Source: Hydrococcus rivularis NIES-593
Lineage (GTDB): Bacteria; Cyanobacteriota; Cyanobacteriia; Cyanobacteriales; Microcystaceae
NCBI RefSeq assembly: GCF_001904635.1
Contig: NZ_MRCB01000024.1
Coordinates: 1 to 64,000, forward strand
Reading direction: 5' to 3'
Length of the DNA: 64,000 bases
The notes beneath the pieces are model-generated. The model searched no databases and had not been told where the DNA came from. It saw nothing but the letters and a program-made list of their open reading frames with translations. Position 1 is the stretch's first letter, and each line of letters starts with the position of its first letter. The position numbers and the translations under genes are program-made. This document shows, piece by piece, positions 8,701 to 16,923 of the stretch.

Positions 8701-9408
8701 ATGAATATTTTGATTGTTGAAGATGAAGTGGAAATTGCTCAACTGATTCAACAAACTTTAGAAAGAGAATCGTTTTCATGCCGTCTTGCCAATAATGGAC
8801 TAGAGGCATTGGAGATTTTCCAACAACAGCAACCCGACCTTATTATTCTCGACCTCATGCTTCCCGGTTTGGATGGGTTAGAGGTTTGTACGAGAATAAG
8901 ACAAAAACCCAGCAAAAAAGACCCCTATATTTTGATGCTAACCGCCAAAGGAGAAGAGATCGATCGCGTCATCGGTCTTTCTACAGGAGCAGACGATTAT
9001 TTAGTCAAACCCTTTAGCCCAAGAGAATTAGTCGCGAGAGTGAGGGCGCTATTGCGGCGCAGCTTGCGACAAGTCGAACAACAGCCAACTCAAGTTTATC
9101 GAACGCCACATTTTATTGTCGATTTAGATCGCCATACTGCCAGTCGTCGTTTGAACTCCGAACAAGAAGAACCCCTCGATCTGACTACCCTTGAATTTAA
9201 TCTGCTTGCTACGTTTATCAGTTATCCAGGTCGAGTGTGGAGTCGCACGCAACTAATCGATAAATTATGGGGAAATGACTTTTATGGAGACGAACGAGTA
9301 GTCGATACTCATATCAGACGATTGCGAAAAAAAATCGAACCCGATTCCGCCAATCCAACTTTTATTAAAACCGTTGTCGGTCTTGGTTATAAATTTGAAG
9401 ATGGTTGA
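8701..9408 (+). CDS. OmpR-family response regulator
   Basis: 235 residues: a receiver domain (about 1-120) and a C-terminal winged-helix DNA-binding domain (about 135-232). Acidic pocket residues are Glu7-Asp8, the phosphoacceptor is Asp51 (ILDLMLPG), the conserved Thr is in MLTAKG, and the Lys is in LVKPFSP. The DNA-binding part ends in the usual VVDTHIRRLRKKI and GLGYKF motifs. The histidine kinase about 180 bases downstream on the same strand is the likely partner. Target genes are not evident. It is distinct from RpaB at 39628-40356. Confidence 0.88.
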   Translation: MNILIVEDEVEIAQLIQQTLERESFSCRLANNGLEALEIFQQQQPDLIILDLMLPGLDGLEVCTRIRQKPSKKDPYILMLTAKGEEIDRVIGLSTGADDYLVKPFSPRELVARVRALLRRSLRQVEQQPTQVYRTPHFIVDLDRHTASRRLNSEQEEPLDLTTLEFNLLATFISYPGRVWSRTQLIDKLWGNDFYGDERVVDTHIRRLRKKIEPDSANPTFIKTVVGLGYKFEDG

Positions 9409-9586
9409 GAGTTGTTTTTTGTAGGGCGATCGCCGGGGGGATTGGAGTTGGCAGAAAAAGCAGAAGATTCTACTCATGTTTGCGAGCGTTAATATTAGTT
9501 AAACTCATCGCGATCGCAATTTCCCTATCGGTCTCGCTCGACTTGATTTAAAGATCGTATCATGAAAACTTATCTAAGGAGCGATC

Positions 9587-10681
9587 GTGGCTAAGTTTAG
9601 TTTGGGAACGCGCTTATTTTTCTCCCACTTGTTGGTGATGATTGTGGGTTTGGGAAGTTTTATCGCGATCGCGAAACTTTCTTCTCCGCAGATGTTTGTT
9701 ATTCGTTTAGAACAGTTGGAGAGAAGAGGATTTTTTACTATTCGTTCGGCGCGGACTTACTTAGTTGAAGGCTTTAAAACCGCTTGGGATAGTAGTGCGA
9801 TTTGGTCGGTTGTCGCTGGGGCAACGACAGCAGGAGGATTGAGTTATTGGGTATCGAAGCGAGTAACCAAACCCGTCAAGCAAATGAAAGAAATTACCCA
9901 AAAATTTGCGGCAGGGGATTTAAAAGAAAGGATGCCAGGCAGTGAAATTCCCGAATTAAATCAACTAGCGCAGAGTTTTAATCGCATGGCCAGTAGCCTA
10001 GAAGATGTCGAAAAGCGACGGCGAGAATTAATTAGCGATCTGACTCACGAACTGCGAACGCCTTTAACAGTAGTCCGGGGTTATTTAGAAGAATTAGCAG
10101 ATGGCGCGATCGCACCTTCATCGGAATTATATCTACGCTTGGTAAGAGAAACTCGACGTTTAGAACGATTGACTAGCGATCTACAAGAACTTTCTAAAGC
10201 CGAAGCAGGATATTTATCGATTAATCCCAAAAAAATTAATTTATATCCAATTTTAAAGTCATTACTAGAAAAATTTGCCGATCAGTTATTAGAAGAAGGT
10301 CCCGTATTACGATTAGATTGTCCGGCCGATCTGCCACCTGTCTTAGCCGATCTCGATCGCACCGAACAAATATTAGTCAATTTACTAGGCAATGCCCTGC
10401 GCTACACCGAGAAAGGCTCGATCGTACTTCGCGCTTGGCGAGATAAAGATTGGGTTTGGATAGCAGTTACCGATACGGGAATCGGCATTGCACCGGAAGA
10501 TTTACCTTATATTTTCGAGCGTTTTTGGCGTGCCGATAAATCCCGCGCTAGCTACTCCGGCGGAACCGGAATCGGACTTGCGATCGCGCGTCGTTTAGTC
10601 GAACTTCAAGGCGGTCAAATCGAAGTCGAAAGCGAGTTTGGCAAAGGAAGTACGTTTCGCTTTTCGCTTCCGATTGCTTGA
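9587..10681 (+). CDS. Membrane sensor histidine kinase
   Basis: 364 residues: a transmembrane helix near 10-30, a short extracytoplasmic loop, a second hydrophobic segment near 68-86, HAMP (about 87-140), HisKA with phosphoacceptor His154 (LTHELRTPL), and HATPase_c with the N box ([10 protein letters not shown]) and G boxes ([15 protein letters not shown]). The short periplasmic part has no recognisable sensor fold. The start is GTG with AAGGAG at 9576-9581. It probably phosphorylates the response regulator upstream. The signal is unknown. Nothing links it directly to the cmp operon beyond proximity. Confidence 0.87.
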   Translation: MAKFSLGTRLFFSHLLVMIVGLGSFIAIAKLSSPQMFVIRLEQLERRGFFTIRSARTYLVEGFKTAWDSSAIWSVVAGATTAGGLSYWVSKRVTKPVKQMKEITQKFAAGDLKERMPGSEIPELNQLAQSFNRMASSLEDVEKRRRELISDLTHELRTPLTVVRGYLEELADGAIAPSSELYLRLVRETRRLERLTSDLQELSKAEAGYLSINPKKINLYPILKSLLEKFADQLLEEGPVLRLDCPADLPPVLADLDRTEQILVNLLGNALRYTEKGSIVLRAWRDKDWVWIAVTDTGIGIAPEDLPYIFERFWRADKSRASYSGGTGIGLAIARRLVELQGGQIEVESEFGKGSTFRFSLPIA

Positions 10682-11287
10682 CAGTTATCTGTTATCAGTC
10701 TCTGGGTTATTAAATATCTCAGATTTGATTATTTAAGTGTTTAAGCGTTAGTATTCATTGTCCATAATCTATTTTATTAATAGAGTTTATTCAATCTAGT
10801 GGAATGCCCGCAATATTCATAATAGTAAATCTATTCACTATGAATGATTGATATCGATTTCAAGCAATTGATTAATATCTATCTCAATCATTTAATTAAT
10901 TCTTTTTCATTTCCTGATTTAACAAAAATTAATATCAATCTATAGGTAAAACTCTATTAAAGAAACCTGGCTTTTGAAGATAAGATGCTTGCAATACAAG
11001 CATCTTAATCAATACTTATAGATGAAATTAAATTTTTCTTTACGAGTTTCATGAAAAACTTAAGTATTTTTTAAAAAAGGATGTAAACTGATCTATTAAA
11101 TCAATTCAACTTTCTGAATAATCTGTCAAACTAACATAGTCTTTTGCCAGATCGTTTAAGGAAAAGCTTTTTGAGTGTTTATTGAACACTCATTGCATCT
11201 TGTGATGTCAATATTTTCTGAGTTTATGGCTCGTTAATCTTTTCTTAATTTTATTTACAGCAAAGGGATAGTCTGCCCGGAGGTTTT
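10682..11287 (+). promoter_or_regulatory. Long AT-rich leader of the cmp operon with two hairpins
   Basis: This 606-base gap precedes cmpA. It contains a perfect 11-bp inverted repeat at 10981-11007 (arms TAAGATGCTTG, five-base loop) and a perfect 8-bp inverted repeat at 11172-11192 (TGAGTGTT/AACACTCA, loop TATTG). The second is a symmetrical 21-bp site suited to a dimeric regulator, or a leader hairpin. Several TTA...TAA pairs occur, but spaced by nine or ten bases rather than the 7-8 reported for CmpR, so I assign none. CCGGAGG at 11278-11284 is the cmpA ribosome site. Confidence 0.5.
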
Positions 11288-12643
11288 ATGTCTGATTTTT
11301 CTAAATTTTCTCGCCGTAAATTTATCTGTGTAGCCGTTGCATCGGGTGCGGGTGCAGTTTTGCTGAAAGGTTGCGTAGGAAATCCGCCAGATACTGCCTC
11401 TAAACCAGCCCAAGAGGCTGCACCTGTTAGTCTGACGCCGGAAACAACGCCCGAAACCACCAGAATCAAACTAGGATTTATTCCAATCGTAGAAGCAGCC
11501 CCACTCATTATAGCCAAAGAAAAAGGCTTCTTTGCCAAATATGGCATGACCGAAGTCGAGGTATCCAAGCAAGCTAACTGGGGAGCAGCTAGAGACAACG
11601 TAGAGATTGGTTCGGCGGCTGGCGGGATTGACGGAGGTCAGTGGCAGATGCCTATGCCCTATTTAATTTCTGAAGGGTTAATCACTAAAAATAACGTGAA
11701 AATCCCCATGTATGTGTTGGCGCAGTTGAATACGCAGGGCAATGGCATCGCGATCGCCAACAAACACCAAGGCAAAGGAATTGGACTCGATCTCAAAGGA
11801 GCAAAAGACTATATTATCGGTCTCAAGCAAGCAGGTACTCCCTTCAAAGCAGCCCAGACCTTTCCAAGGGTCAATCAGGACTTTTGGATTCGCTACTGGT
11901 TTGCCGCAGCAGGAATCGATCCAGATAAGGATGTTAACATCCTTACCGTACCAGCTGCGCAAACGGTTGCCAACATGAAAACTGGAACCATGGATGGCTT
12001 CAGTACGGGCGACCCTTGGCCCTACCGGATTGTTACCGACAATATCGGCTTCATGGCTGCTTTAACGTCTGAAATTTGGCCTTTTCATCCAGAGGAATAT
12101 TTAGCCATCCGAGCTGATTGGGTAGATAAGAACCCCAAAGCTACCAAAGCTCTTTTAAAAGGAATTATAGATGCACAGCAGTGGTGCGACAAGACTGAAA
12201 ACAAGCAAGAAATGGCAAAAATCCTGTCTGCCGCTGGCTATTTTAACGTACCTGTAGCCGTTCTCCAAGAGCCGTTGACAGTCGGCTACAAGATGGGCGA
12301 TGGCAAAGCAGATATCAAGGATGTTGCCAAGCAAGGCGTGCTGTACTGGAAAGATCCTAGAGGTAGCGTCTCTTATCCCTACAAGAGCCACGATCTCTGG
12401 TTCCTGACAGAAAGCGTTCGTTGGGGCTTCCTCCCCAAAGATACCTTAACCAATGCCAAAGCGCTAATCGATAGAGTAAATCGCGAAGATCTTTGGAAAG
12501 AAGCGGCTAAGGAAGCAGGAATTGCCGAAGCGGATATTCCTTCCAGTACTTCTAGAGGAGTAGAAAAGTTTTTTGATGGCAAAGAATTTGACCCAGAAAA
12601 CCCACAAGCTTATTTAGATAGTTTGGAAATCAAGAAAGCATAA
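11288..12643 (+). CDS. cmpA: Bicarbonate-binding lipoprotein of the BCT1 transporter
   Basis: 451 residues: a twin-arginine-like RRKF near residue 9, a lipobox with LLKGC near 25-29, then a solute-binding domain. CmpA captures bicarbonate on the outer face of the plasma membrane for CmpB/C/D. It is read as CmpA, not NrtA, because it carries [36 protein letters not shown] and HPEEY. In NrtA the matching positions read IDGAHILTPMP, FCVGEPWN and HPEK. Glu270 of HPEEY takes the place of the nitrate-contacting Lys269. First gene of cmpABCD, with CCGGAGG before the ATG. Expression under carbon limitation through CmpR is known for the family, not shown here. Confidence 0.92.
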   Translation: MSDFSKFSRRKFICVAVASGAGAVLLKGCVGNPPDTASKPAQEAAPVSLTPETTPETTRIKLGFIPIVEAAPLIIAKEKGFFAKYGMTEVEVSKQANWGAARDNVEIGSAAGGIDGGQWQMPMPYLISEGLITKNNVKIPMYVLAQLNTQGNGIAIANKHQGKGIGLDLKGAKDYIIGLKQAGTPFKAAQTFPRVNQDFWIRYWFAAAGIDPDKDVNILTVPAAQTVANMKTGTMDGFSTGDPWPYRIVTDNIGFMAALTSEIWPFHPEEYLAIRADWVDKNPKATKALLKGIIDAQQWCDKTENKQEMAKILSAAGYFNVPVAVLQEPLTVGYKMGDGKADIKDVAKQGVLYWKDPRGSVSYPYKSHDLWFLTESVRWGFLPKDTLTNAKALIDRVNREDLWKEAAKEAGIAEADIPSSTSRGVEKFFDGKEFDPENPQAYLDSLEIKKA

Positions 12644-12686
12644 AACCAAGACGAATCTAAAACAATCAAGGAGGAAAACTTAAAAA

Positions 12687-13523
12687 ATGACCGCAACTTT
12701 AAGAAGTCGTAATAGTTCGGTAGGAAACCCCGTCAGCGAATTCTGGAAAAAATATTCTAAGGACTTTCTTCCCGCTGTTATAGGAATTCTGGCGTTCTTA
12801 GTCGTATGGCAATTATCTTCGGCAATCGGATTGATCAAACTACCAGGTCCGATAGAAGTCGTTACAAACGAGCGAACTAGCACTTATTTGTTCTATCCTT
12901 TTTTCGATCGCGGCGGAACCGACAAAGGCTTATTTTGGCAGACACTAGAAAGTTTAAAGCGAGTCTTAATCGGCTATTCGCTAGCAGCCTTAGTTGGCAT
13001 TAGTGTTGGCATCTTAATCGGGGTAAGTCCAATTATTAACAAAGCCCTAGATCCCCTCTTCCAGTTCCTGCGAACCGTACCGCCTTTGGCTTGGGTTCCC
13101 CTCTCTCTGGCTGCTTTGCAACAGAACCAACCCGCAGCCCTATTCGTAATCTTTATCACCGCAGTTTGGCCGATTCTCATTAACACGGCAGTAGGCGTTC
13201 AGCAGATCCCGCAAGACTACATCAACGTCAGACAAGTTCTACAGCTCTCCAATCAAAAATTCTTCTTCAAAATCCTCATTCCTTCTGCACTGCCCTATAT
13301 CTTTACCGGATTGAGAATTGCAATTGGTTTGGCTTGGTTAGCTATTATCGCTGCGGAAATCGTCATGTCCGGGATTGTAGGAATTGGCTTCTTTATCTGG
13401 GATGCCTATCAAAATAACTACATCAGCGACATTATTTTGGCACTCGTCTATATCGGTGCGGTTGGGTTGATTCTCGATCGCTTCGTTGCTTGGATACAAA
13501 CCCTCATCGTCCCAGGCGAATAA
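12687..13523 (+). CDS. cmpB: Bicarbonate ABC transporter permease
   Basis: 278 residues of the NrtB/SsuC permease family with about six membrane helices. The cytoplasmic loop that docks the ATPases is present (SNQKFFFKILIPSALPYIFTG, the EAA-type loop, near residue 190). It forms the membrane channel of BCT1 with CmpA, CmpC and CmpD. AAGGAGG at 12669-12675 precedes the ATG. It follows cmpA by 43 bases. The protein alone does not distinguish CmpB from NrtB; the assignment comes from the neighbouring CmpA. Confidence 0.9.
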   Translation: MTATLRSRNSSVGNPVSEFWKKYSKDFLPAVIGILAFLVVWQLSSAIGLIKLPGPIEVVTNERTSTYLFYPFFDRGGTDKGLFWQTLESLKRVLIGYSLAALVGISVGILIGVSPIINKALDPLFQFLRTVPPLAWVPLSLAALQQNQPAALFVIFITAVWPILINTAVGVQQIPQDYINVRQVLQLSNQKFFFKILIPSALPYIFTGLRIAIGLAWLAIIAAEIVMSGIVGIGFFIWDAYQNNYISDIILALVYIGAVGLILDRFVAWIQTLIVPGE

Positions 13524-13544
13524 CGGGTTTGCGTAGCGTTTGCG

Positions 13545-13566
13545 CGGGCAAGATGCCTGCATACTA
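13545..13566. repeat. REP-like hairpin in the cmpB-cmpC gap
   Basis: CGGGCAAGATGCCTGCATAC-type sequence in which GGGCA pairs with TGCCT/C. A near-identical copy lies at 47828-47849 between ndhD3 and cupA, and a looser relative near 60862. It looks like a dispersed intergenic repeat. Inside an operon it could modulate mRNA stability between genes. Confidence 0.5.
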
Positions 13567-13590
13567 AAAACTGATTACTGATTACTGAAA

Positions 13591-15594
13591 ATGGGCGTTT
13601 TTGTAGCAGTTGACAACATTGACAAAGTTTTTAACCTTACCGGAGGCGGACAGTACGTTGCCCTCAAAGGAATCAATCTACAGATTAAAAAAGGCGAATT
13701 TGTTTCTCTGATCGGTCACTCCGGTTGCGGGAAATCCACACTACTAAACATGATTGCCGGACTGGATTTGCCCAGCGAGGGAGTCGTCTCCCTAGAAGGG
13801 CAACGCATTAAGAAACCAGGACCCGATCGCATGGTCGTGTTCCAAAATTATTCTCTCCTACCTTGGCTGACAGTCAGACAAAACATTAGTTTGGCAGTCG
13901 ATGAGGTAATGGCGGGCGCGCCTGCATCCGAACGCCGCCAAGTCGTAGATGAATATATCGATATGGTCGGTTTGCGCCATGCCGTCGATAAGTATCCCAA
14001 ACAGCTATCGGGGGGGATGAAACAACGGGTTGCGATCGCCCGCGCCCTCTCCATTCGTCCCAAATTGCTCTTGCTCGACGAACCCTTTGGCGCACTAGAT
14101 GCCCTCACCAGGGGAAGTTTGCAAGAGCAGTTAATGAAGCTGTGCGACGAATATCATATTACCTCCGTCATGGTCACTCACGATGTAGATGAAGCCGTGC
14201 TTTTGTCTGACCGAATCGTGATGCTCACCAACGGACCCGCTTCCAAAATCGGGGGAATTTTAGAAGTAGACATTCCTCGCCCTCGCAAACGCATGGAAGT
14301 CGTTAACCACCCCAGTTACTACAGCTTGCGCAGCGAAATTATTTACTTTCTCAACCAGCAAAAACGCATCAAGAAAATCCGGGCGCAGAAAACCGCCGTC
14401 ATTGCCCGTCATGGCTTAGAGAAAGTCAACCTAGAAATTGGTTTCGTCCCTCTCACTGCCTGCGCTCCCCTCGTTGTTGCCAAAGAAAAAGGCTTTTTCA
14501 TCAAGCATGGGTTAGATGAAGTTAACTTGGTGCGAGAAACCAGTTGGCGCGGGATTGTCGATGGAGTCGTCGGCGGTTATTTAGATGGGGCACAGATGCC
14601 CGCTGGCATGCCGACTTGGTTAACCGCAGGCGGTCACGATGAAACCCCCATCCCCATCGTGTCCGCTCTAACCATGACCCGCAACGGCAATGCGATTACG
14701 CTAGGGAAAAAGTTTTACGAACAGGGAGTGACCAACGCTAAAGAATTCAAACAAAAGCTATTGGCGTTGGATGGAGAACCCCATACTCTCGGCGTGGTAC
14801 ACCCTTCTTCCATGCACAACATTTTATTGCGCTACTGGTTGGCAGCGGGCGGGATCGATCCCGATCGCGATGTTTCCATCAAGACCATTCCTCCCGCTCA
14901 AATGGTAGCCGATCTCAAGGCAGGCACGATCGACGGTTACTGCGTCGGCGACCCTTGGAACCTCCGCGCTGCCATGGAAGGAGTTGGCTTCACCGTCGCC
15001 AGCGACTTAGAAATTTGGCTGGGACACCCCGGCAAAGTTTTGGGAGTTAGAGAAGACTGGGCTAATACCTATCCCAATACCCATGTCGCTCTAGTAAAAG
15101 CTATTTTAGAGGGCTGTCGCTACTGTGCCGATCCTGCCAACCACGAAGAAATTCGCCAAATGCTTGCCGATCGCAAGTATCTTAGCACTAGGGTTGACTA
15201 CATTCAATTAGGCGACCCCAATGCCAACACCTGTAGCTTGGATAAACCCATGTACGAATACGGGCACCTTCTCTTCTTCGGCGATGGGGTCAATCGTCCC
15301 AGTCGCACGGAACACCTCTGGATGATGACGCAACTAGCGCGTTGGGGAGATATTCCTTTGCCGCGTAACTGGCTGGAAATTCTAGAAAGAGTTTGCCGCG
15401 TAAGCGTTTTTAGTACTGCATCTAGAGAACTGGGCTTGAGTGACATCAAATATCGCCGCGAACCAATTAAGTTGTTTGATGGCATCGAATTCGATGCTGA
15501 AGATCCGCTGGGCTATCTCAATAAATTAGAGATCAAGCGCAACGTCACGATGGCAGAAGTTCATCTAAATGCACCGAAAGCGATAGCTGCTTAA
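13591..15594 (+). CDS. cmpC: Bicarbonate ABC transporter ATPase fused to a solute-binding-like domain
   Basis: 667 residues in two parts. The ATPase (about 1-255) has Walker A GHSGCGKST, signature LSGGMKQR and Walker B LLLLDEPFGALD. Residues about 280-650 form a CmpA/NrtA-like domain (LEIGFVPLTACAPLVVAKEKGFF) without a signal peptide, hence cytoplasmic and presumably regulatory, as known for NrtC and CmpC. Unlike CmpA in this operon, this domain has CVGDPWN and HPGK, residues of the nitrate-type site, so its ligand may differ from bicarbonate. The gap to cmpB contains a REP-like hairpin and only a weak ribosome site. Confidence 0.9.
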   Translation: MGVFVAVDNIDKVFNLTGGGQYVALKGINLQIKKGEFVSLIGHSGCGKSTLLNMIAGLDLPSEGVVSLEGQRIKKPGPDRMVVFQNYSLLPWLTVRQNISLAVDEVMAGAPASERRQVVDEYIDMVGLRHAVDKYPKQLSGGMKQRVAIARALSIRPKLLLLDEPFGALDALTRGSLQEQLMKLCDEYHITSVMVTHDVDEAVLLSDRIVMLTNGPASKIGGILEVDIPRPRKRMEVVNHPSYYSLRSEIIYFLNQQKRIKKIRAQKTAVIARHGLEKVNLEIGFVPLTACAPLVVAKEKGFFIKHGLDEVNLVRETSWRGIVDGVVGGYLDGAQMPAGMPTWLTAGGHDETPIPIVSALTMTRNGNAITLGKKFYEQGVTNAKEFKQKLLALDGEPHTLGVVHPSSMHNILLRYWLAAGGIDPDRDVSIKTIPPAQMVADLKAGTIDGYCVGDPWNLRAAMEGVGFTVASDLEIWLGHPGKVLGVREDWANTYPNTHVALVKAILEGCRYCADPANHEEIRQMLADRKYLSTRVDYIQLGDPNANTCSLDKPMYEYGHLLFFGDGVNRPSRTEHLWMMTQLARWGDIPLPRNWLEILERVCRVSVFSTASRELGLSDIKYRREPIKLFDGIEFDAEDPLGYLNKLEIKRNVTMAEVHLNAPKAIAA

Positions 15595-15700
15595 GAGGGT
15601 TAGTTAGGAGTTAGTGGTTAGGAGTTAGCCAGCAAAAGATCGACTAACCACTAACCAACTAACCAATAAAAAACCAGTCGTCAATCAACAATAGAAAAAG
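15595..15700. repeat. TTAG-rich small repeats in the cmpC-cmpD gap
   Basis: GTTAGTTAGGAGTTAGTGG-type sequence on the left faces CTAACCACTAACCAACTAACC on the right, so the gap can fold into a long imperfect hairpin. It is a typical cyanobacterial intergenic repeat. No gene is seen. Confidence 0.5.
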
Positions 15701-16540
15701 ATGCAAGCCGTTCAAAATACGATTCCACAAAGATCGCAAGCTTTTGATGATAAAGCCTTTCTGGTTATTGAAGGTGTCTCCAAGGTTTATCCCACTCCAA
15801 CAGGACCTTATACTGTCCTAGAAAACGTCAATCTGACGGTTAATGAAGGGGAATTTATCTGCGTTATCGGTCACTCTGGTTGCGGCAAATCGACGCTGTT
15901 GAATATGGTTTCCGGTTTCGCCAGTCCCACAACTGGTTCGGTTCGCGTGAACGGAAAACCCATTAAAAAACCGGGTCCCGATCGCATGGTGGTTTTCCAA
16001 AATTATGCTCTCCTGCCTTGGCTGACGGTATTTGAGAATGTTTATTTAGCCGTCGATGCTGTTTATCCCAAAAAATTGGAACAGGAAAAAAGAGCGATCG
16101 TTCGCGACCATTTAGCGATGGTGGGATTGTCGGAAGCAGCAGAGAAAAAACCCCCGCAAATTTCTGGCGGGATGAAACAACGGGTTTCCATCGCTAGAGC
16201 GCTCTCAATTCGTCCTGAAGTCTTAATTTTAGACGAACCTTTTGGGGCATTGGATGCTATCACCAAAGAGGAATTACAAGAAGAATTGCTCAAAATTTGG
16301 AACGAGCATCGCTGTACGGTGTTGATGATTACCCACGATATCGACGAAGCCCTATTTTTGGCAGATCGCTTAGTCATGATGACCAACGGGCCTGCGGCAA
16401 ACATTGGCGAGATTGTGGAGATTCCTTTTCCGCGTCCGAGAGATCGAGAACGCATTATGGAAGATCCGCAATACTACGATCTGCGTAACTATGCCCTAGA
16501 CTTTCTCTATAATCGTTTCGCTCACGACGATGCGGCATAA
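15701..16540 (+). CDS. cmpD: Bicarbonate ABC transporter ATPase
   Basis: 279-residue stand-alone ATPase of BCT1, pairing with CmpC. Walker A is GHSGCGKST near residue 57, the signature ISGGMKQR near 147, Walker B LILDEPFGALD, and the switch His lies in MITHDIDEA. The sequence closely parallels the ATPase half of CmpC but has no C-terminal extension. Last gene of the operon; two hairpins follow. The ATG is preceded by a weak purine-rich site. Confidence 0.9.
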   Translation: MQAVQNTIPQRSQAFDDKAFLVIEGVSKVYPTPTGPYTVLENVNLTVNEGEFICVIGHSGCGKSTLLNMVSGFASPTTGSVRVNGKPIKKPGPDRMVVFQNYALLPWLTVFENVYLAVDAVYPKKLEQEKRAIVRDHLAMVGLSEAAEKKPPQISGGMKQRVSIARALSIRPEVLILDEPFGALDAITKEELQEELLKIWNEHRCTVLMITHDIDEALFLADRLVMMTNGPAANIGEIVEIPFPRPRDRERIMEDPQYYDLRNYALDFLYNRFAHDDAA

Positions 16541-16557
16541 GGGTTCTAGGTTTAATA

Positions 16558-16589
16558 ACTCAACTAACTTGCTCGCAAGTTAGTTGAGT
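16558..16589 (+). terminator. Long perfect hairpin after cmpD
   Basis: ACTCAACTAACTTG (16558-16571) pairs perfectly with CAAGTTAGTTGAGT (16576-16589) across the loop CTCG: 14 bp, 17 bases after the cmpD stop. No U run follows directly, so it may be a 3'-end stabiliser rather than the terminator itself. Confidence 0.5.
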
Positions 16590-16640
16590 GATAATCATAA
16601 GTTTATTTTCCTATTAATAATTTTTAACTAAAAAATTGAA

Positions 16641-16670
16641 CCTTTTCCTTGTCAAGGGAAAGGTCTTTCT
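16641..16670 (+). terminator. Probable rho-independent terminator of the cmp operon
   Basis: CCTTTTCCTTG and CAAGGGAAAGG pair (16641-16663, one G-U pair) and are followed by the pyrimidine-rich TCTTTCT. It lies about 100 bases past cmpD and 260 bases before bicA, which suggests bicA has its own promoter. Confidence 0.5.
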
Positions 16671-16923
16671 ATAGAATCTATGCAATAGATTTTTATATTT
16701 TCATAGTACTTTTTCTATGAATAATGGGTGCAAGATCTGCTTGTACTGATCAGATCGAGCTGACTAGAAAACCGAAAACATTCTGGAAAAGCTACTTTTA
16801 ACCAGATGATTGAAGCAGTTCTACTCTAGCTTGGTTCTGAGAACAGGTTCGATTGGTTGTAGTCCTGTCTAGCTACGACTGAGAACTCAAAGCCGTTTCA
16901 GCTAACAGTTTTTTCGATTATCC

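Noticed and set aside
11083-11096. NtcA-like box GTA-N8-TAT followed 22 bases later by TAATCT
   Set aside because: It matches an NtcA-type promoter only with one change in the box, and the operon is for bicarbonate. In such AT-rich sequence a chance match is likely.
11288-16540. Reading the ABC operon as nitrate transport nrtABCD
   Set aside because: CmpA has [19 protein letters not shown] and HPEEY; NrtA has different residues at these places, including Lys where CmpA has Glu270. No nitrate or nitrite reductase gene follows; bicA does.
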